Of a stretch of DNA of 64,000 nt, positions 8,352 to 19,422 are shown in pieces (within the stretch, counting starts at the first letter, position 1; every line of letters begins with the position of its first letter). The DNA comes from Paenibacillus pini JCM 16418 (GTDB taxonomy: Bacteria; Bacillota; Bacilli; Paenibacillales; Paenibacillaceae), in contig NZ_BAVZ01000008.1 in NCBI RefSeq assembly GCF_000576305.1, positions 124,001 through 188,000 of the forward strand. The letters are read 5' to 3'. The notes under the pieces are model-generated. The model saw only the letters and a list, made by a program, of their open reading frames with translations. It was not told the origin of the DNA and did not search any database. Made by a program: the position numbers and the translations under genes.

Positions 8352-10679
8352 TTACTCATTTTTGGCGCTACATTGTTCACGATATTGTCCCGGCGTCATG
8401 CCCTCAAGCTTCTTGAACATCCGGTTGAGATAGGGCGGCTGATAGCCGACGGTTTTGGCAATTTCACTGATCTTCATATCGGAAGTGACGAGAAGCTTCT
8501 TGCAATGATTTATTTTGACAGAGGTTAAGTAATCAATGTAATTAGAGCCTGTCATTTGCCGGAATGCCTTGCTAAGCTGGGATACACTTACGTTAGCATC
8601 AGATGCAAATGTTTCAAGTGAGAGATCACTCATATAATTTTCGTTAATGGTGACGATGATTTGATCCACGACATGTTTGATTGAATGATGATAGCTTTTA
8701 TTCAGGATGTCTATATATGGCTTGATAATACGTGTGCGGAACCAATGAATACAGGCGTTTGGATCACGAAGTGCCTCTAGTTCCTCTTGTAATTTCACTC
8801 CATCATACAGTGCATAAGGATTATGTCCTGATTGAAGCATGGAACGGTACAGGTTATTTTTTAGCCTCATTAGACCTTGGTGAACGACCCATTCAGGGGC
8901 TCCGTCATTCTGCATTGCATGTACTAATCGGTTGAGGATATCGACGGCGGTGTCTTCCAAGCCAAGATTTAGTGTGTGGGTAAATTCTTGCTCCAAATCA
9001 TAGGGAAACTCAATTTGCAGATTCACTTGCTCCAATACGACCGCAGCATCTAATAGCTGGCTATCTGAAATAAAGCTGCGGTAGCTCAGTGCCCTTCTTG
9101 CCTGCTCTAGTAGAAAAGGAACGTCAGTCCATGTAGGAGTAGGGCCATTCACAACAATCGTTGCAGGCATTGAAAGTACGTCATGTAAAGTTTGAATCAT
9201 ATCGGTGCATAAATGCATGAGCTGTTGCTTCAAATTGTCCGGAGACGCTGGGGATGGAGCCATCAAGATTACTGCGAAAGAGCCATCCATATAATCGATT
9301 GTATGTACATACGAAGCCATGCACCCGGACATCTCGTCCAATAAGTTGATAGCGGCATAGGTTAGGAGCTGTGCATCCTTTGCCGTAAGCTGGCCACGAT
9401 CTTCACTAAGAGGATGGAGCTGGCAGATGACAATAGAGAAATGCTGATTAGTGATATCGAGCTGCAACGATTGCAATTTCTCTATAATTTCGGTTTCGGT
9501 CAGATGCGCAGCTTGACCCGAGACAAATTGATTCATAAATGCTTCTCGAACTTGAGGTATGGAATGATCTAAATGACTTTGCAACGTTTCGTTAGCAAAT
9601 CGATGTTGTTTCCATTTCTCCTCGATATACTTCATTTCATTATGCTCTGAGGAGGCCTCAGGTTTTCCTTCTTTGAACATGTCCATAATTTTACGAATAG
9701 GCTGGTACATTCGATTCGAAGCAAACCAGCTTAGGACAAGTGCTATAAGCAGCGATACTTCCCAGTATATAAGTACAACATGTGTGTAGGGCTGAGTAGG
9801 AGCCGTAATGGCTGATGACGGCGTACCTGAGACGTAGGTCCACACGCTTCCCATTTTCGAAAAGGTTTGGGAGTTCATGAGTAATGTACTGTTGTTGACG
9901 GTGAGCTGGAAATTAGACTTACTGTCATAGGATTCCCTGCTGCTCGTGCCCAGAAGCTCTTGAACGCGAGGCAGTACGTCCGCATACTGCTTACTCGCAT
10001 CGGATTGTCCAATCAGTTTACCTTCGCCATCAAGGACATAGGATACTTGTTCGGAATTCGCATTCAGACGGAGCTTGGAGGGATTTACATATAGCACGAG
10101 GGCTCCATATGGGTTCGGACTATTAAAGGGCACCTTCATCACAATCGCATTGGTAGAACCGCCTTTATTAAATGGACGGGTAAGCTTGTTCGTCCAGAAA
10201 ATGCTTTGATCTGCACGCATTATTGTATTCCAGGATGCTGCATCCGCAGGACGATCCAGTGAGCGGAGCCCGAGTAGCGGCTGCATCACTTTATTTTGAC
10301 CCGAAATGTATAGGTACGCTTGATCAATAAGAGGATCACCATTCTCAATGAAAGTCATTGTGTCGAGTAGTTCCTGTGTCTTTTCAAATTGATCAATAAA
10401 GTTCAAATTAGCGAGGGAAGACTTGAGGATCGGGTTCGCAATCATATGTAATGAATATTGTACAAGCTGTGTAAATTGTTCATCGATCTGCCGTGTTGTG
10501 TCTTGGAGCAGTTCTTCATTATTTTGCTGATACTGCTTAATAAGGTACTGATTTCCGACATACCAGTTGATTCCACTCACAATAGTGATAGGAAGGCATG
10601 TAAGTAATATAGCAAGAGCAATACTTTTCCAGTACATCGTTCCCTTTGAGGCCATCGTTTTTGTCCAATGGATTTTCAT
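8352..10679 (-). CDS. Membrane-anchored AraC-family regulator
   Basis: This 775-residue protein has a first membrane helix at about residues 17-40 (SIALAILLTCLPITIVSGI). An extracellular dCache-like sensor region runs to about 305. A second membrane helix follows (VVLIYWEVSLLIALVLSWF), then a long cytoplasmic linker. A C-terminal AraC helix-turn-helix pair completes it (LSLETFASDANVSVSQLSKA, KISEIAKTVGYQPPYLNRMF). This architecture is common in Paenibacillus next to LplB/YtcP-type ABC transporters, as here. It likely senses an extracellular sugar or ligand-bound binding protein and activates the divergent operon. I chose the ATG at 10679, eight bases after GGGGGAG, over a GTG at 10688. Confidence 0.88.
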   Translation of the reverse strand: MKIHWTKTMASKGTMYWKSIALAILLTCLPITIVSGINWYVGNQYLIKQYQQNNEELLQDTTRQIDEQFTQLVQYSLHMIANPILKSSLANLNFIDQFEKTQELLDTMTFIENGDPLIDQAYLYISGQNKVMQPLLGLRSLDRPADAASWNTIMRADQSIFWTNKLTRPFNKGGSTNAIVMKVPFNSPNPYGALVLYVNPSKLRLNANSEQVSYVLDGEGKLIGQSDASKQYADVLPRVQELLGTSSRESYDSKSNFQLTVNNSTLLMNSQTFSKMGSVWTYVSGTPSSAITAPTQPYTHVVLIYWEVSLLIALVLSWFASNRMYQPIRKIMDMFKEGKPEASSEHNEMKYIEEKWKQHRFANETLQSHLDHSIPQVREAFMNQFVSGQAAHLTETEIIEKLQSLQLDITNQHFSIVICQLHPLSEDRGQLTAKDAQLLTYAAINLLDEMSGCMASYVHTIDYMDGSFAVILMAPSPASPDNLKQQLMHLCTDMIQTLHDVLSMPATIVVNGPTPTWTDVPFLLEQARRALSYRSFISDSQLLDAAVVLEQVNLQIEFPYDLEQEFTHTLNLGLEDTAVDILNRLVHAMQNDGAPEWVVHQGLMRLKNNLYRSMLQSGHNPYALYDGVKLQEELEALRDPNACIHWFRTRIIKPYIDILNKSYHHSIKHVVDQIIVTINENYMSDLSLETFASDANVSVSQLSKAFRQMTGSNYIDYLTSVKINHCKKLLVTSDMKISEIAKTVGYQPPYLNRMFKKLEGMTPGQYREQCSAKNE

Positions 10680-10927
10680 ATTGCTCACTCCCCCATCTGT
10701 CTGCTGATATTGTTATCCATCATAGCTAATGGAAGTCCATATGAGAAGGCTTTCATTTATAAAAAATGGGTTGCTTGCTATAAATAGCGGTTCGATTCTC
10801 GTTGTCAAAAAAGTGCAACTCCAGGAAATCGAGAGGTGAAAATTCGCATATCATCAGGGTTTAAAGGGGTTGTGGTTCTCATTTCCAATAAAGTAGCAAT
10901 TAAATTAGTCACAGAAATAAAGTCAAA

Positions 10928-10956
10928 TTGCACGAAATTTAGTAAGCGGTTACATT
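10928..10956 (+). promoter_or_regulatory. Promoter with overlapping cre-like site
   Basis: TTGCAC (10928-10933), 17 bases, then TACATT (10951-10956) is a plausible sigma-A promoter for the ABC operon. A cre-like site AGTAAGCGGTTACA (10941-10954) overlaps the -10. It matches TGWAANCGNTNWCA at all but the first position. CcpA repression is inferred. I see nothing else clear in the 10690-10993 gap. Confidence 0.5.
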
Positions 10957-10993
10957 TTTGTTATGAACCAACCAGAGAAGGAGAGGACGATCG

Positions 10994-11950
10994 ATGCGAA
11001 CACCAAATATGGATAAAACATATTCAGGCCAACATTTAAACAAGAAACGGCCAATATGGCCAGATTTAAAACGAGATCGGTATTTGTATTTACTCGCTCT
11101 ACCAGGCATTTTGTTCTTTATTATTTTTAAATATGTTCCTATTACGAATTTAATCATTGGCTTTCAGGACTATTCCCCGTATCTAGGGATATTTGGCAGC
11201 CAGTGGGTAGGGTTTGAGCATTTCACCCGATTCTTTTCAAATCCAGATTTCTGGATGCTGCTGCGGAATACGCTGGGGATTAGCGTCATGAACCTCGTCT
11301 TCTTTTTCCCGGCACCTATTATATTGGCGCTTATGATGAATGAGGTACGAAATCAGGTCATGAAGCGTGTTGTTCAATCGCTCATTTATATTCCTCACTT
11401 TTTATCATGGGTTTTGATTTATGGTCTTACTTTTCTCATGTTCTCTCAATCGGAAGGATTATTTAATAAACTGCTCGCGGCGATGGATAAGAACACCATA
11501 GATATTCTATCCAATCCGAAGTATTTCTGGAGTATGCTCACGGTGCAGTCCATTTGGAAGGAAGTCGGATGGGGGACGATTATTTTCCTTGCCACGATAG
11601 CAGGTGTTGATCCTCAGCAATATGAAGCAGCAGTCATGGATGGAGCGGGCAGATTCAGAAGAATGTGGCATATTACGTTACCAGCGATGAGAAATGTCAT
11701 TATGATTCTATTCATTTTACGCTTAGGTACGATCATGGATACTGGCTTCGAGCAAGTGTATCTGATGATGAACGCTGCAGTAACGCAGGTGGCCGAAGTG
11801 TTCGATACCTATGTATACCGTGTGGGAATCAGGCAGGGCGAGTTCAGTTACAGCACAGCTATTGGCTTGTTCAAATCTGTTGTGGGTGTGGTTCTGGTCG
11901 TGACAGCGAATAAGGTTGCTAAACGTTTTGGTGAGGAGAGCTTATATTAA
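10994..11950 (+). CDS. ABC sugar transporter permease, LplB-type
   Basis: This 318-residue inner-membrane permease of the carbohydrate uptake (CUT1-like) class has six hydrophobic segments starting at LYLLALPGILFFIIFKYVPI. FKYVPITNLIIGFQDYSP is typical of LplB homologues. The EAA loop that docks the ATPase reads EAAVMDGAGRFRRMWHITLP. It is the first gene of an operon with a second permease, a binding lipoprotein and glycan enzymes. No ATPase gene is present, which is usual because such systems share a common MsmX-type ATPase. The ATG at 10994 follows GAAGGAGAGG. Confidence 0.93.
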   Translation: MRTPNMDKTYSGQHLNKKRPIWPDLKRDRYLYLLALPGILFFIIFKYVPITNLIIGFQDYSPYLGIFGSQWVGFEHFTRFFSNPDFWMLLRNTLGISVMNLVFFFPAPIILALMMNEVRNQVMKRVVQSLIYIPHFLSWVLIYGLTFLMFSQSEGLFNKLLAAMDKNTIDILSNPKYFWSMLTVQSIWKEVGWGTIIFLATIAGVDPQQYEAAVMDGAGRFRRMWHITLPAMRNVIMILFILRLGTIMDTGFEQVYLMMNAAVTQVAEVFDTYVYRVGIRQGEFSYSTAIGLFKSVVGVVLVVTANKVAKRFGEESLY

Positions 11951-11976
11951 GGGACACCGGAAAGGAGATACATTAG

Positions 11977-12870
11977 ATGATTATGGAACTCAATACAACC
12001 TGGAAAGATCGCCTGTTTTCATTTTCGAATAACGGCATTCTCATTCTTTTTAGCTTAGCTATGATTTTCCCGATATATTATACGATTGTGCTTTCATTCA
12101 CCGATCCAACGGAGTATTACACAAGGGATTTGATCTTATGGCCGAAGCAATGGTCACTCGATGCTTATAAGTATTTGCTGGATAACGGATTATTCATGAA
12201 TTCCTTAATGGTCAGTATCTTTCTATCCACGGTAGGTACGGCTTTAAGTCTAATAGTTACGGGGGGACTGGCGTATGCCATATCCTGTAGACGTCTACGT
12301 TTCCGTAAAACGATGATGTTCATGATCTTACTTACATTCTTATTTACACCGGGTCTCGTACCACTCTATATGGTTGTGCGCAACTTGGGTCTTATCGATA
12401 GTGTATGGTCACTGATTCTACCTTCGTTGACAAGCGGTTGGTATGTCCTATTGATGAAAGGATTCTTTGATAGTATTCCTGATAGTCTTGATGAAGCTGC
12501 ACGCATTGATGGATGTACTGAAATTAGTGTATTCTGGCGAATTATTATTCCGCTATCCATGCCTGCGATTGTTGCCTTTGGATTATTCTTTGCCGTTGGT
12601 TATTGGAACACCTATTTCAATGGAATTATGTTCATTAATGAGCAGTCGAAGTGGCCACTACAGGTCCTTTTGCAAAATATGCTCGTTGACCCTACGACGA
12701 TGGGTGGCGGTGGAGAGAATTCTGTATCTCTTCAAATGAACAGACAGATGCCAACGGAAACATTGAAAATGGCCGCAGTGGTCATTGCAACAATCCCAAT
12801 CATGCTGGTCTATCCATTCCTACAGAAGCACTTTGCGAAAGGCGCAATGGTTGGTTCTGTGAAGGAATGA
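11977..12870 (+). CDS. ABC sugar transporter permease, YtcP/LplC-type
   Basis: This 297-residue partner permease has an N-terminal helix (GILILFSLAMIFPIYYTIVLSF) and a typical EAA loop, DEAARIDGCTEISVFWRIII. It ends in the family signature PFLQKHFAKGAMVGSVKE. GGAAAGGAG precedes the ATG at 11977, 26 bases after the first permease. With the LplB-type subunit it forms the membrane channel for the sugar delivered by the lipoprotein downstream. Confidence 0.93.
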   Translation: MIMELNTTWKDRLFSFSNNGILILFSLAMIFPIYYTIVLSFTDPTEYYTRDLILWPKQWSLDAYKYLLDNGLFMNSLMVSIFLSTVGTALSLIVTGGLAYAISCRRLRFRKTMMFMILLTFLFTPGLVPLYMVVRNLGLIDSVWSLILPSLTSGWYVLLMKGFFDSIPDSLDEAARIDGCTEISVFWRIIIPLSMPAIVAFGLFFAVGYWNTYFNGIMFINEQSKWPLQVLLQNMLVDPTTMGGGGENSVSLQMNRQMPTETLKMAAVVIATIPIMLVYPFLQKHFAKGAMVGSVKE

Positions 12871-12907
12871 TGATATACAAAGTTACTAATATAAGGAGGT
12901 CATAGAA

Positions 12908-14436
12908 ATGGTTCAACAACGTAAACAGATGAAAAAATCCTTGTTCATGAAATCAATGCTTATCGTTTTGGGATCTAGTGTTATATTAACGGCATGTGGA
13001 GGTTCGAAGGGCGGATCTGCAGACTCCTCGGGTCCAACAAAGATTCAAATTCAGACGCTTAATTATGCTACCGAATTTATTGATAATACGAATGTCATTT
13101 GGAAAGAGTTCGAGAAACGTACGAATACCAAATTAGATATTACGTGGCTGTCGCCATCGACTTCGGAAGAAAAAATTAATGTCATGCTAGCTTCTGGAGA
13201 TTTACCGGAGGTAACGTTCGTCGAAACACTAGTAAACCCGCAGCTACAGAAGATGATCGGGCAGGGTGTATTCTGGGATCTGACACCATATATCAAAGAT
13301 TATCCTAACCTCAGTGCACCAACGCTAGCTGAAATGTGGTCTGATTCCAAGATCAGCGGCAAGAATTATTCCATTCCACGCTATTATCCTAGTTATGGGG
13401 GAGGGGCATTCCCTCTACTACGTAAGGACTGGATGGATAAGCTAGGGCTTGAAGCTCCTACGAATATGGATCAATTTTTTGATGTACTGAAGGCATTTAA
13501 GGAGAAAGATCCGAATGGCAATGGTCAAGCGGATGAAGTTCCTTACGCGGCTAATCCTGATACACTGGGTTTCGTATACGGTGTATTTAATGGAGTTCAA
13601 GGACAGTGGAAATTGAAGGATGACAAGCTCGTTCCAATCATAACAGAAGATGCATCTCGTGATGCGGTTCTCTGGGGCAAGAAGCATTTGAAGCCGGATT
13701 ATTTCCGAAAGATTTTGCAATTATGAAATACTCGCAAACCGTTGATTTGATTCGCGGAGGTAAAGCTGGCGGAACGTCTCAGTCTATGAACCATGCTTGG
13801 GTGACGGGTTCCAAAATCCGTGAAGTGGTCCCAACAGCAGATTATATGCCGCTTACGTATCTAGCGAATGCTGCGGGGGAGAAATATACTCCATCCGGTT
13901 CTCCATACTATGGTGTTTATCTGATTCCGAAGAAGGTTTCCGAAGATAAGGTTAAGAAGATTCTGGAATTCTTCGATTATGCTTACGGTAAAGAGGGTAA
14001 CGAGCTAGCTACGTATGGGATTGAAGGTGTCGATTATAAACTGGAGAACGGTCGTAAAATCCCGACTCCTGAAAGTGTTAAGGATCATGTGGGTGACGGC
14101 AACATGAACAATTTGATTCACTTAATCAGTGATGATATGTCAATCGGTGGTGTAGGTATGCCAGATGATGTGTATGATCGTAATGTTAAAATTGTCAATG
14201 AGCGTAAACAGATCAAAACGCCTTATCCTAGCCTTGATTTGTATTCGGAAGCGTACAACAAATACTATCCTGAAATTAGCAAGAAGGTGACGGATATGCG
14301 TACTAAAGTAATCATCGGTAAAGATACGATTGAGAACTATGATAAATTAATAGACCAATTACGTAATGATCCTACGCTAAAGCAAGTTGCGGATGATATG
14401 ACGAAAGCATATCAGGCCAAAGTTAATAATAAATAA
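12908..14436 (+). CDS. ABC extracellular sugar-binding lipoprotein 1 (frameshifted as read)
   Basis: A lipoprotein signal (MKKSLFMKSMLIVLGSSVIL then TACGG) gives a lipid-anchored extracellular binding protein of the LplA/YtcQ type. The first frame ends at 13726 (KPDYFRKILQL). The true continuation EAFEAGLFPKDFAIMKYSQT lies in another frame and runs to 14436. One missing G in the GGGG run near 13675 explains the break. The joined product of about 509 residues is a normal size. AAGGAGGT precedes the ATG at 12908. It lies directly downstream of its two permeases and should capture the oligosaccharide they import. Confidence 0.9.
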
Positions 14437-14447
14437 CAATATAATGG

Positions 14448-14482
14448 AGGAGTGTCGAAATGAAATATTACTAGACACTCCT
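14448..14482 (+). terminator. Intercistronic hairpin after binding-protein gene
   Basis: AGGAGTGTC (14448-14456) pairs with GACACTCCT (14474-14482) without a strong T-run. It sits between the abundant binding-protein gene and the enzyme genes. It may act as an attenuator or an mRNA-stabilising hairpin. Confidence 0.5.
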
Positions 14483-14515
14483 TCTTATAATGAAATCCAA
14501 AGGGGAGGAATTGTA

Positions 14516-15793
14516 ATGAAACCGATGACAGCCATTCTGATCGGAGCAGGCGACCGGGGAATGCGCTCTTATGCTCCGTATGCAATAGAACATCAAGAGG
14601 ACTTAAGGATTGTGGGTGTAGCTGACCCGAATAAGGAGCGGCGTGAAGCTTTGGCAAGGGCTCATCAATTAACCGAAGAACAGCAATATCATTCCTGGGT
14701 AGATATTCTGGCTAACGAAAAGCTTGCGGATGCAGCTATCATTTGCACGATGGATCATATGCATTTGGAGCCCACGCTTAAAGCGCTTCGGTTAGGTTAT
14801 CACGTCATGCTAGAGAAACCAATGTCACCCATTCCAAGCGAATGTGTGCAGATGGAACAGGAAGCATTAGCTCAAGATCGCTTATTAACCATTTGCCATG
14901 TGCTGCGCTATACGCCATTTTGGCAGACGATTAAGCAAGAGATAGATGAAGGAGCGATCGGAGATATCGTTTCTGTCCAGTTAAATGAAAATGTAGGAAA
15001 CATGCATATGTCGCATAGTTTTGTGCGTGGCAATTGGCGGAATCGAGATATGTCGAGTCCCATGATTTTACAAAAATCCTGTCATGACATGGACATTCTA
15101 TCGTATATTATGGATGAACCTTGTGAACGTGTGAGTTCATTTGGTTCGTTAATGCATTTTCATGAAGGGAATAAGCCAGAGGGAGCACCCGCCTTCTGCA
15201 TAGAGGGATGCCCAGCGGAGAAGGAATGCCAATATCATGCGGTCAATTACTATATGGGCGAAGGCCGGGGATGGGCGCGAAAGATAACCGAAGATTATAC
15301 AGACGAGGGAATTATGGAAGCGCTTCGCACAGGACCTTACGGCCGATGTGTGTATCAGACGGATAATAATGTGGTCGATCATCAAGTCGTGAATATGGAA
15401 TTTAACAGCGGTGCGACAGCGACATTTAGCATGTGTGGATTTACTCAAGACAATACCCGTATCGTGCAAATTATGGGAACGAAAGGCGATATTCGTGGCA
15501 ACATGGAGGATGATTCGATTACGATTCATAACTTTGTAACGAAGGAAAAACGTATGGTGAAGATTGAAAATTCTGAATCAGGACATGGTGGTGGGGATTT
15601 TGGTATCATCCGTTCATTTATAGATGAAGTACGCCATTATGGACAGCGGGAAGGAGAAAGCTTATCTTCTGCAAAGGTATCGGTACGCAGTCATATGATG
15701 GCATTTGCCGCTGAGGAATCTAGACTTCATAAAGGGAAGTTGATCGAGTTACGCGAATTTACGAGACGAATGATGTCATCAGCAGTGAAATAA
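14516..15793 (+). CDS. Gfo/Idh/MocA-family oxidoreductase
   Basis: This 425-residue NAD(P)-dependent sugar oxidoreductase has a Rossmann nucleotide-binding start (AILIGAGDRGMRSYAPYA), the EKP motif (HVMLEKPMSPIPSECVQMEQ) and the GFO C-terminal beta sheet (EFNSGATATFSMCGFTQ). A cysteine-rich insert (CIEGCPAEKECQYHA) resembles those seen in several Paenibacillus members and may bind a metal. I chose the ATG at 14516 because AGGGGAGGA precedes it; the longer frame from 14444 starts inside a hairpin. Its place between transporter and glycosidases suggests oxidation or epimerisation of a released monosaccharide; the substrate is unknown. Confidence 0.9.
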   Translation: MKPMTAILIGAGDRGMRSYAPYAIEHQEDLRIVGVADPNKERREALARAHQLTEEQQYHSWVDILANEKLADAAIICTMDHMHLEPTLKALRLGYHVMLEKPMSPIPSECVQMEQEALAQDRLLTICHVLRYTPFWQTIKQEIDEGAIGDIVSVQLNENVGNMHMSHSFVRGNWRNRDMSSPMILQKSCHDMDILSYIMDEPCERVSSFGSLMHFHEGNKPEGAPAFCIEGCPAEKECQYHAVNYYMGEGRGWARKITEDYTDEGIMEALRTGPYGRCVYQTDNNVVDHQVVNMEFNSGATATFSMCGFTQDNTRIVQIMGTKGDIRGNMEDDSITIHNFVTKEKRMVKIENSESGHGGGDFGIIRSFIDEVRHYGQREGESLSSAKVSVRSHMMAFAAEESRLHKGKLIELREFTRRMMSSAVK

Positions 15794-15815
15794 TAAACAT
15801 AAGGGGACTAACCTC

Positions 15816-17585
15816 ATGAACAATTTAGAGATTAGAGGAAATGAGTTTGTGATAGACGGAGAGCCGCTGCGGATTATATCCGGTGCTATTCATTATTTTC
15901 GAGTTGTGCCTGAATACTGGAGAGATCGTCTTCAGAAGCTGAAGGCATGTGGCTTTAACACGGTGGAAACCTATGTAGCTTGGAATATGCACGAGCCTCA
16001 CCAAGGCAAATTTGTTTTTACGGGGATGGCGGACCTTGTTTCTTTTATCGAGATTGCAGGTGAGATTGGGTTACATGTCATTGTAAGACCTAGCGCTTAT
16101 ATTTGCGCAGAATGGGAGTTTGGAGGATTGCCGTCCTGGCTGCTCAAAGATCCTTCAATGAAGCTACGTTGTCATTACAAGCCATTCCTTGATCATGTGG
16201 ATGCTTATTACGATGTGCTTCTGCCGAAGCTTACACCTCTTCAGAGTGTATATGGCGGTCCAATTATTGCAATGCAGATTGAGAATGAGTATGGGAGCTA
16301 TGGGAACGACAAGCTGTATCTGCAATATCTGAAAGAAGCGATGATTTCGCGTGATGTTCAGGTTCCGCTGTTTACCTCGGACGGTCCGGGAGATTTCATG
16401 CTACAGGGCGGGATGATTCCCGATGTATTGGAAACCGTTAACTTTGGATCACGTGTGACGGAGGCCTTTGCTAAGCTTGCAGAATACCAGCCAAATAAAC
16501 CGTATATGTGTATGGAATTCTGGAATGGATGGTTTGATCACTGGGGGAAATTACATCATACACGGGATGCAGCAGATGCTGCTCAAGTATTCGAGGAAAT
16601 GCTTCAAGCGAATGCATCCGTTAACTTCTACATGTTCCATGGCGGAACTAATTTTGGCTTCTATAATGGTGCAAATTGTGGAGAAGATGGATATGCTCCC
16701 ACAACTACAAGTTATGACTATGATTCCGCAATCAGTGAAAGTGGTGAGCTAACGGACAAGTTCTATGCATTCCGTGAAGTACTTGCAAAGCATATGGAGT
16801 TGCCGGAGCTGGAGCTTCCTGAACCGATTGAGACAAGGAGCTATGGACAGGTTCAACTGACCGCACAGATTTCATTATTTGACGCCCTATCCCAGCTATC
16901 ACAGCCCGTGCAGAGAACCGTTCCAGAGACGATGGAGCAGCTAGGTCAGGATTATGGTTTTATTCTATATACCACACAGGTCACTGGACCTCGGGCAGCC
17001 AGTGATCTTATCATTCAGGAAGTTCGCGACCGTGCACTTATCTTTATGAATGGTGAATACCAAGGTGTTATTGATCGGATGCATAACGTTCAGCCACTGA
17101 AGATCGTTATTCCAGCAGAAGGCGCTAAGCTACAAATCCTCGTCGAAAATTTGGGTCGTATTAATTATGGTCCGTTTATGAACGATCCGAAAGGGATTAC
17201 AGAGGGCGTACGGTTAGGTAACCAATTTTTATATGACTGGACGATACATACCCTTCCTCTTGATAACGTAGAGCAGCTTATCTTTGCAAGCGAGCAATTC
17301 AATATGCAAGACATACAAGGAAGGCAAGAAACTTCTACCTTCTATAAAGGAACCTTTGATGTGGATCAGACTGCGGACACATTTCTGGAGTTTGAGGGCT
17401 GGACGAAAGGCGTGGCATATATCAATGGTCATAACCTTGGTCGGTATTGGGAGATCGGACCGCAGAAGACGTTATATATACCTGCACCTTTCTTAAAAGT
17501 AGGTAGGAACGAGATTATATTATTTGAGTTACATGGTTGTAAAGATCCTAGGGTATCGCTTCTCAACCATGCTATTTTGGGATGA
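15816..17585 (+). CDS. GH35 beta-galactosidase
   Basis: This 589-residue glycoside hydrolase family 35 enzyme removes terminal beta-galactose. Its (beta/alpha)8 domain starts IDGEPLRIISGAIHYFR and includes FNTVETYVAWNMHEP and VIVRPSAYICAEWEFGGLP. The acid/base Glu158 lies in QIENEYGSYG, and the nucleophile Glu234 in CMEFWNGWFDHWG. The C-terminal half holds the jelly-roll domains (GWTKGVAYINGHNLGRYWEI). No signal peptide is seen, so it should act in the cytoplasm on imported oligosaccharides. It is fifth in the operon and 22 bases after the oxidoreductase. Confidence 0.95.
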   Translation: MNNLEIRGNEFVIDGEPLRIISGAIHYFRVVPEYWRDRLQKLKACGFNTVETYVAWNMHEPHQGKFVFTGMADLVSFIEIAGEIGLHVIVRPSAYICAEWEFGGLPSWLLKDPSMKLRCHYKPFLDHVDAYYDVLLPKLTPLQSVYGGPIIAMQIENEYGSYGNDKLYLQYLKEAMISRDVQVPLFTSDGPGDFMLQGGMIPDVLETVNFGSRVTEAFAKLAEYQPNKPYMCMEFWNGWFDHWGKLHHTRDAADAAQVFEEMLQANASVNFYMFHGGTNFGFYNGANCGEDGYAPTTTSYDYDSAISESGELTDKFYAFREVLAKHMELPELELPEPIETRSYGQVQLTAQISLFDALSQLSQPVQRTVPETMEQLGQDYGFILYTTQVTGPRAASDLIIQEVRDRALIFMNGEYQGVIDRMHNVQPLKIVIPAEGAKLQILVENLGRINYGPFMNDPKGITEGVRLGNQFLYDWTIHTLPLDNVEQLIFASEQFNMQDIQGRQETSTFYKGTFDVDQTADTFLEFEGWTKGVAYINGHNLGRYWEIGPQKTLYIPAPFLKVGRNEIILFELHGCKDPRVSLLNHAILG

Positions 17586-17700
17586 GCAATGCAGCCATGA
17601 AGGGTAAGTCCTTTGATTGGACAGGTTGGCAAACCTCCAACATAAACACATACTAAATCTTAAATTTGATTTTCCGATAGACTAAGGAGGTAACTTGTAC

Positions 17701-19354
17701 ATGGTATCTACATTAGAAACGAAATGTGTTAGCTCTCTTGTGAAGGTATTTCCCGATCAAGAGTTTTCAGGTGAACGATTTAAAAGGACATCTGCCTTCA
17801 GGAATGAGGTATTCTCATTCCAGATTGCTTACCGCGCTCAACATGTCACTCGAACTACGGGATTTGCAGATCCATATAGAGAGCGAGCTAGAGGGTCAAG
17901 TATCCACTAGATTAGTAGGATTAGTACCTTCCGAATTACCATGCTTTCCTGACCATGATGAGCATATCCTTCGATCAGAGCCGGGGCTATATCCGGACCC
18001 ATTGTTCCCAATAGATTTGAATCGAAGAGTGAATGCAATCCCAAACCAATGGCGCTCGATCTGGATAACGGTTGCGCTCGACGGTACAGTAGAACCAGGC
18101 ATATATCCTCTACGAACAGTTTTTCAAGATGAAGTGGGCACTCTGTTATCAGAGGAAACATTTGAGCTTGAGATTATTGCGGCTGAATTACCCAAGCAGA
18201 AGCTGATCCATACCGAGTGGTTTCATACGGATTGCATCGCAACACAGTATCAGGTGGATGTGTTTAGTGATGCCCATTGGATGCTCATTGAGAAGTATGT
18301 GAATACAGCCGTTAAGCATGGTATGAATATGCTCCTGACACCTCTGTTTACGCCTCCTCTGGATACAAAAATAGGCGGTGAGCGTCCCACGGTCCAGCTC
18401 GTCGATGTTCTGAAGGAGGGTGAAAGGTACACCTTTGGATTTGATCGCCTACAGCAATGGATCGATATGTGTAATCGAAGTGGAGTCGAATATATTGAAT
18501 TCTCACATCTCTTCACACAATGGGGAGCGAAACATGCTCCGAAGATTATGGCGACGGAGAATGGATCGTATTCGCGCATTTTCGGTTGGGAAACCGACGC
18601 CATGGGTGAGGCTTATACAGGCTTTCTCAAACAATTCCTTCCTGCCCTTACAAGCTTCATAGAGGCGAATTCTCTGAAAGACCGCAGCTATTTCCATATC
18701 TCAGATGAGCCGGTATTAGAACACTTACCGTGGTATACGAGTGCAAGTAACATCATGCAGGAATATGTGGGCGACTATCCGATTATTGATGCATTATCCG
18801 ACTATGAATTCTATGAACGAGGACTAATTAATAATCCGATTCCAGCGAATGATCATATCGAGCCTTTCTTATCGAACCAAGTGGACCATTTGTGGACTTA
18901 TTATTGTTGTGCACAGTACACTCACGTATCAAACCGCTTCTTCAACATGCCTTCTGCACGTAATCGAATTCTTGGCATGCAGATGTATAAATTTAAGATG
19001 GCAGGATTCTTACATTGGGGATATAATTTCTGGTACTCTCAGTTTGCTATAGCGCCGATTAATCCGTTCGAAACAACAGACGCGGAATTAGCATTTCCAT
19101 CAGGTGATTCCTATGTTGTGTATCCCGGACCTGAAGGACCCATCGAATCGATACGGTTAGAGGTGTTCTATGAAGCACTGCAAGATATACGAGCGCTCGA
19201 ACTGTTGGAAAGCCTTATAGGAAGAGAAGATACGATGAAATTACTTGAGGATGAACTTTCCTGTGAGATTACATTTACCTCCTATCCAAGAGATCATGAA
19301 TGGTTACTATCACGTAGGGAACGAATCAATCAGGCCATCCAATCATTATTGTAA
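17701..19354 (+). CDS. GH123-like / DUF4091 glycoside hydrolase (frameshifted as read)
   Basis: The first part reads MVSTLETKCVSSLVKVFPDQ up to FRNEVFSFQIAYRA. The protein then continues in another frame from about 17840 (MSLELRDLQIHIESELEGQV) to the stop at 19354; one extra base, or two missing, explains this. The joined size is about 551 residues. The C-terminal part matches the DUF4091 family related to GH123 beta-N-acetylgalactosaminidases. YFHISDEPVLEHLPWY holds an adjacent Asp-Glu pair like the GH123 catalytic pair. The ATG at 17701 follows AAGGAGG. It closes the first ABC operon. GalNAc release is plausible but unproven. Confidence 0.75.
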
Positions 19355-19372
19355 TCAAGAATGAAATGAATG

Positions 19373-19422
19373 CACCTTATCCTAGGCTGTTCATCAGCCA
19401 TCCAAGGATAGGGTGTTTTTTA
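19373..19422 (+). terminator. Terminator of first ABC/glycosidase operon
   Basis: CACCTTATCCT...GGCTG pairs with CAGCC...AGGATAGGGTG (19373-19415) and is followed by six or more T. Confidence 0.8.
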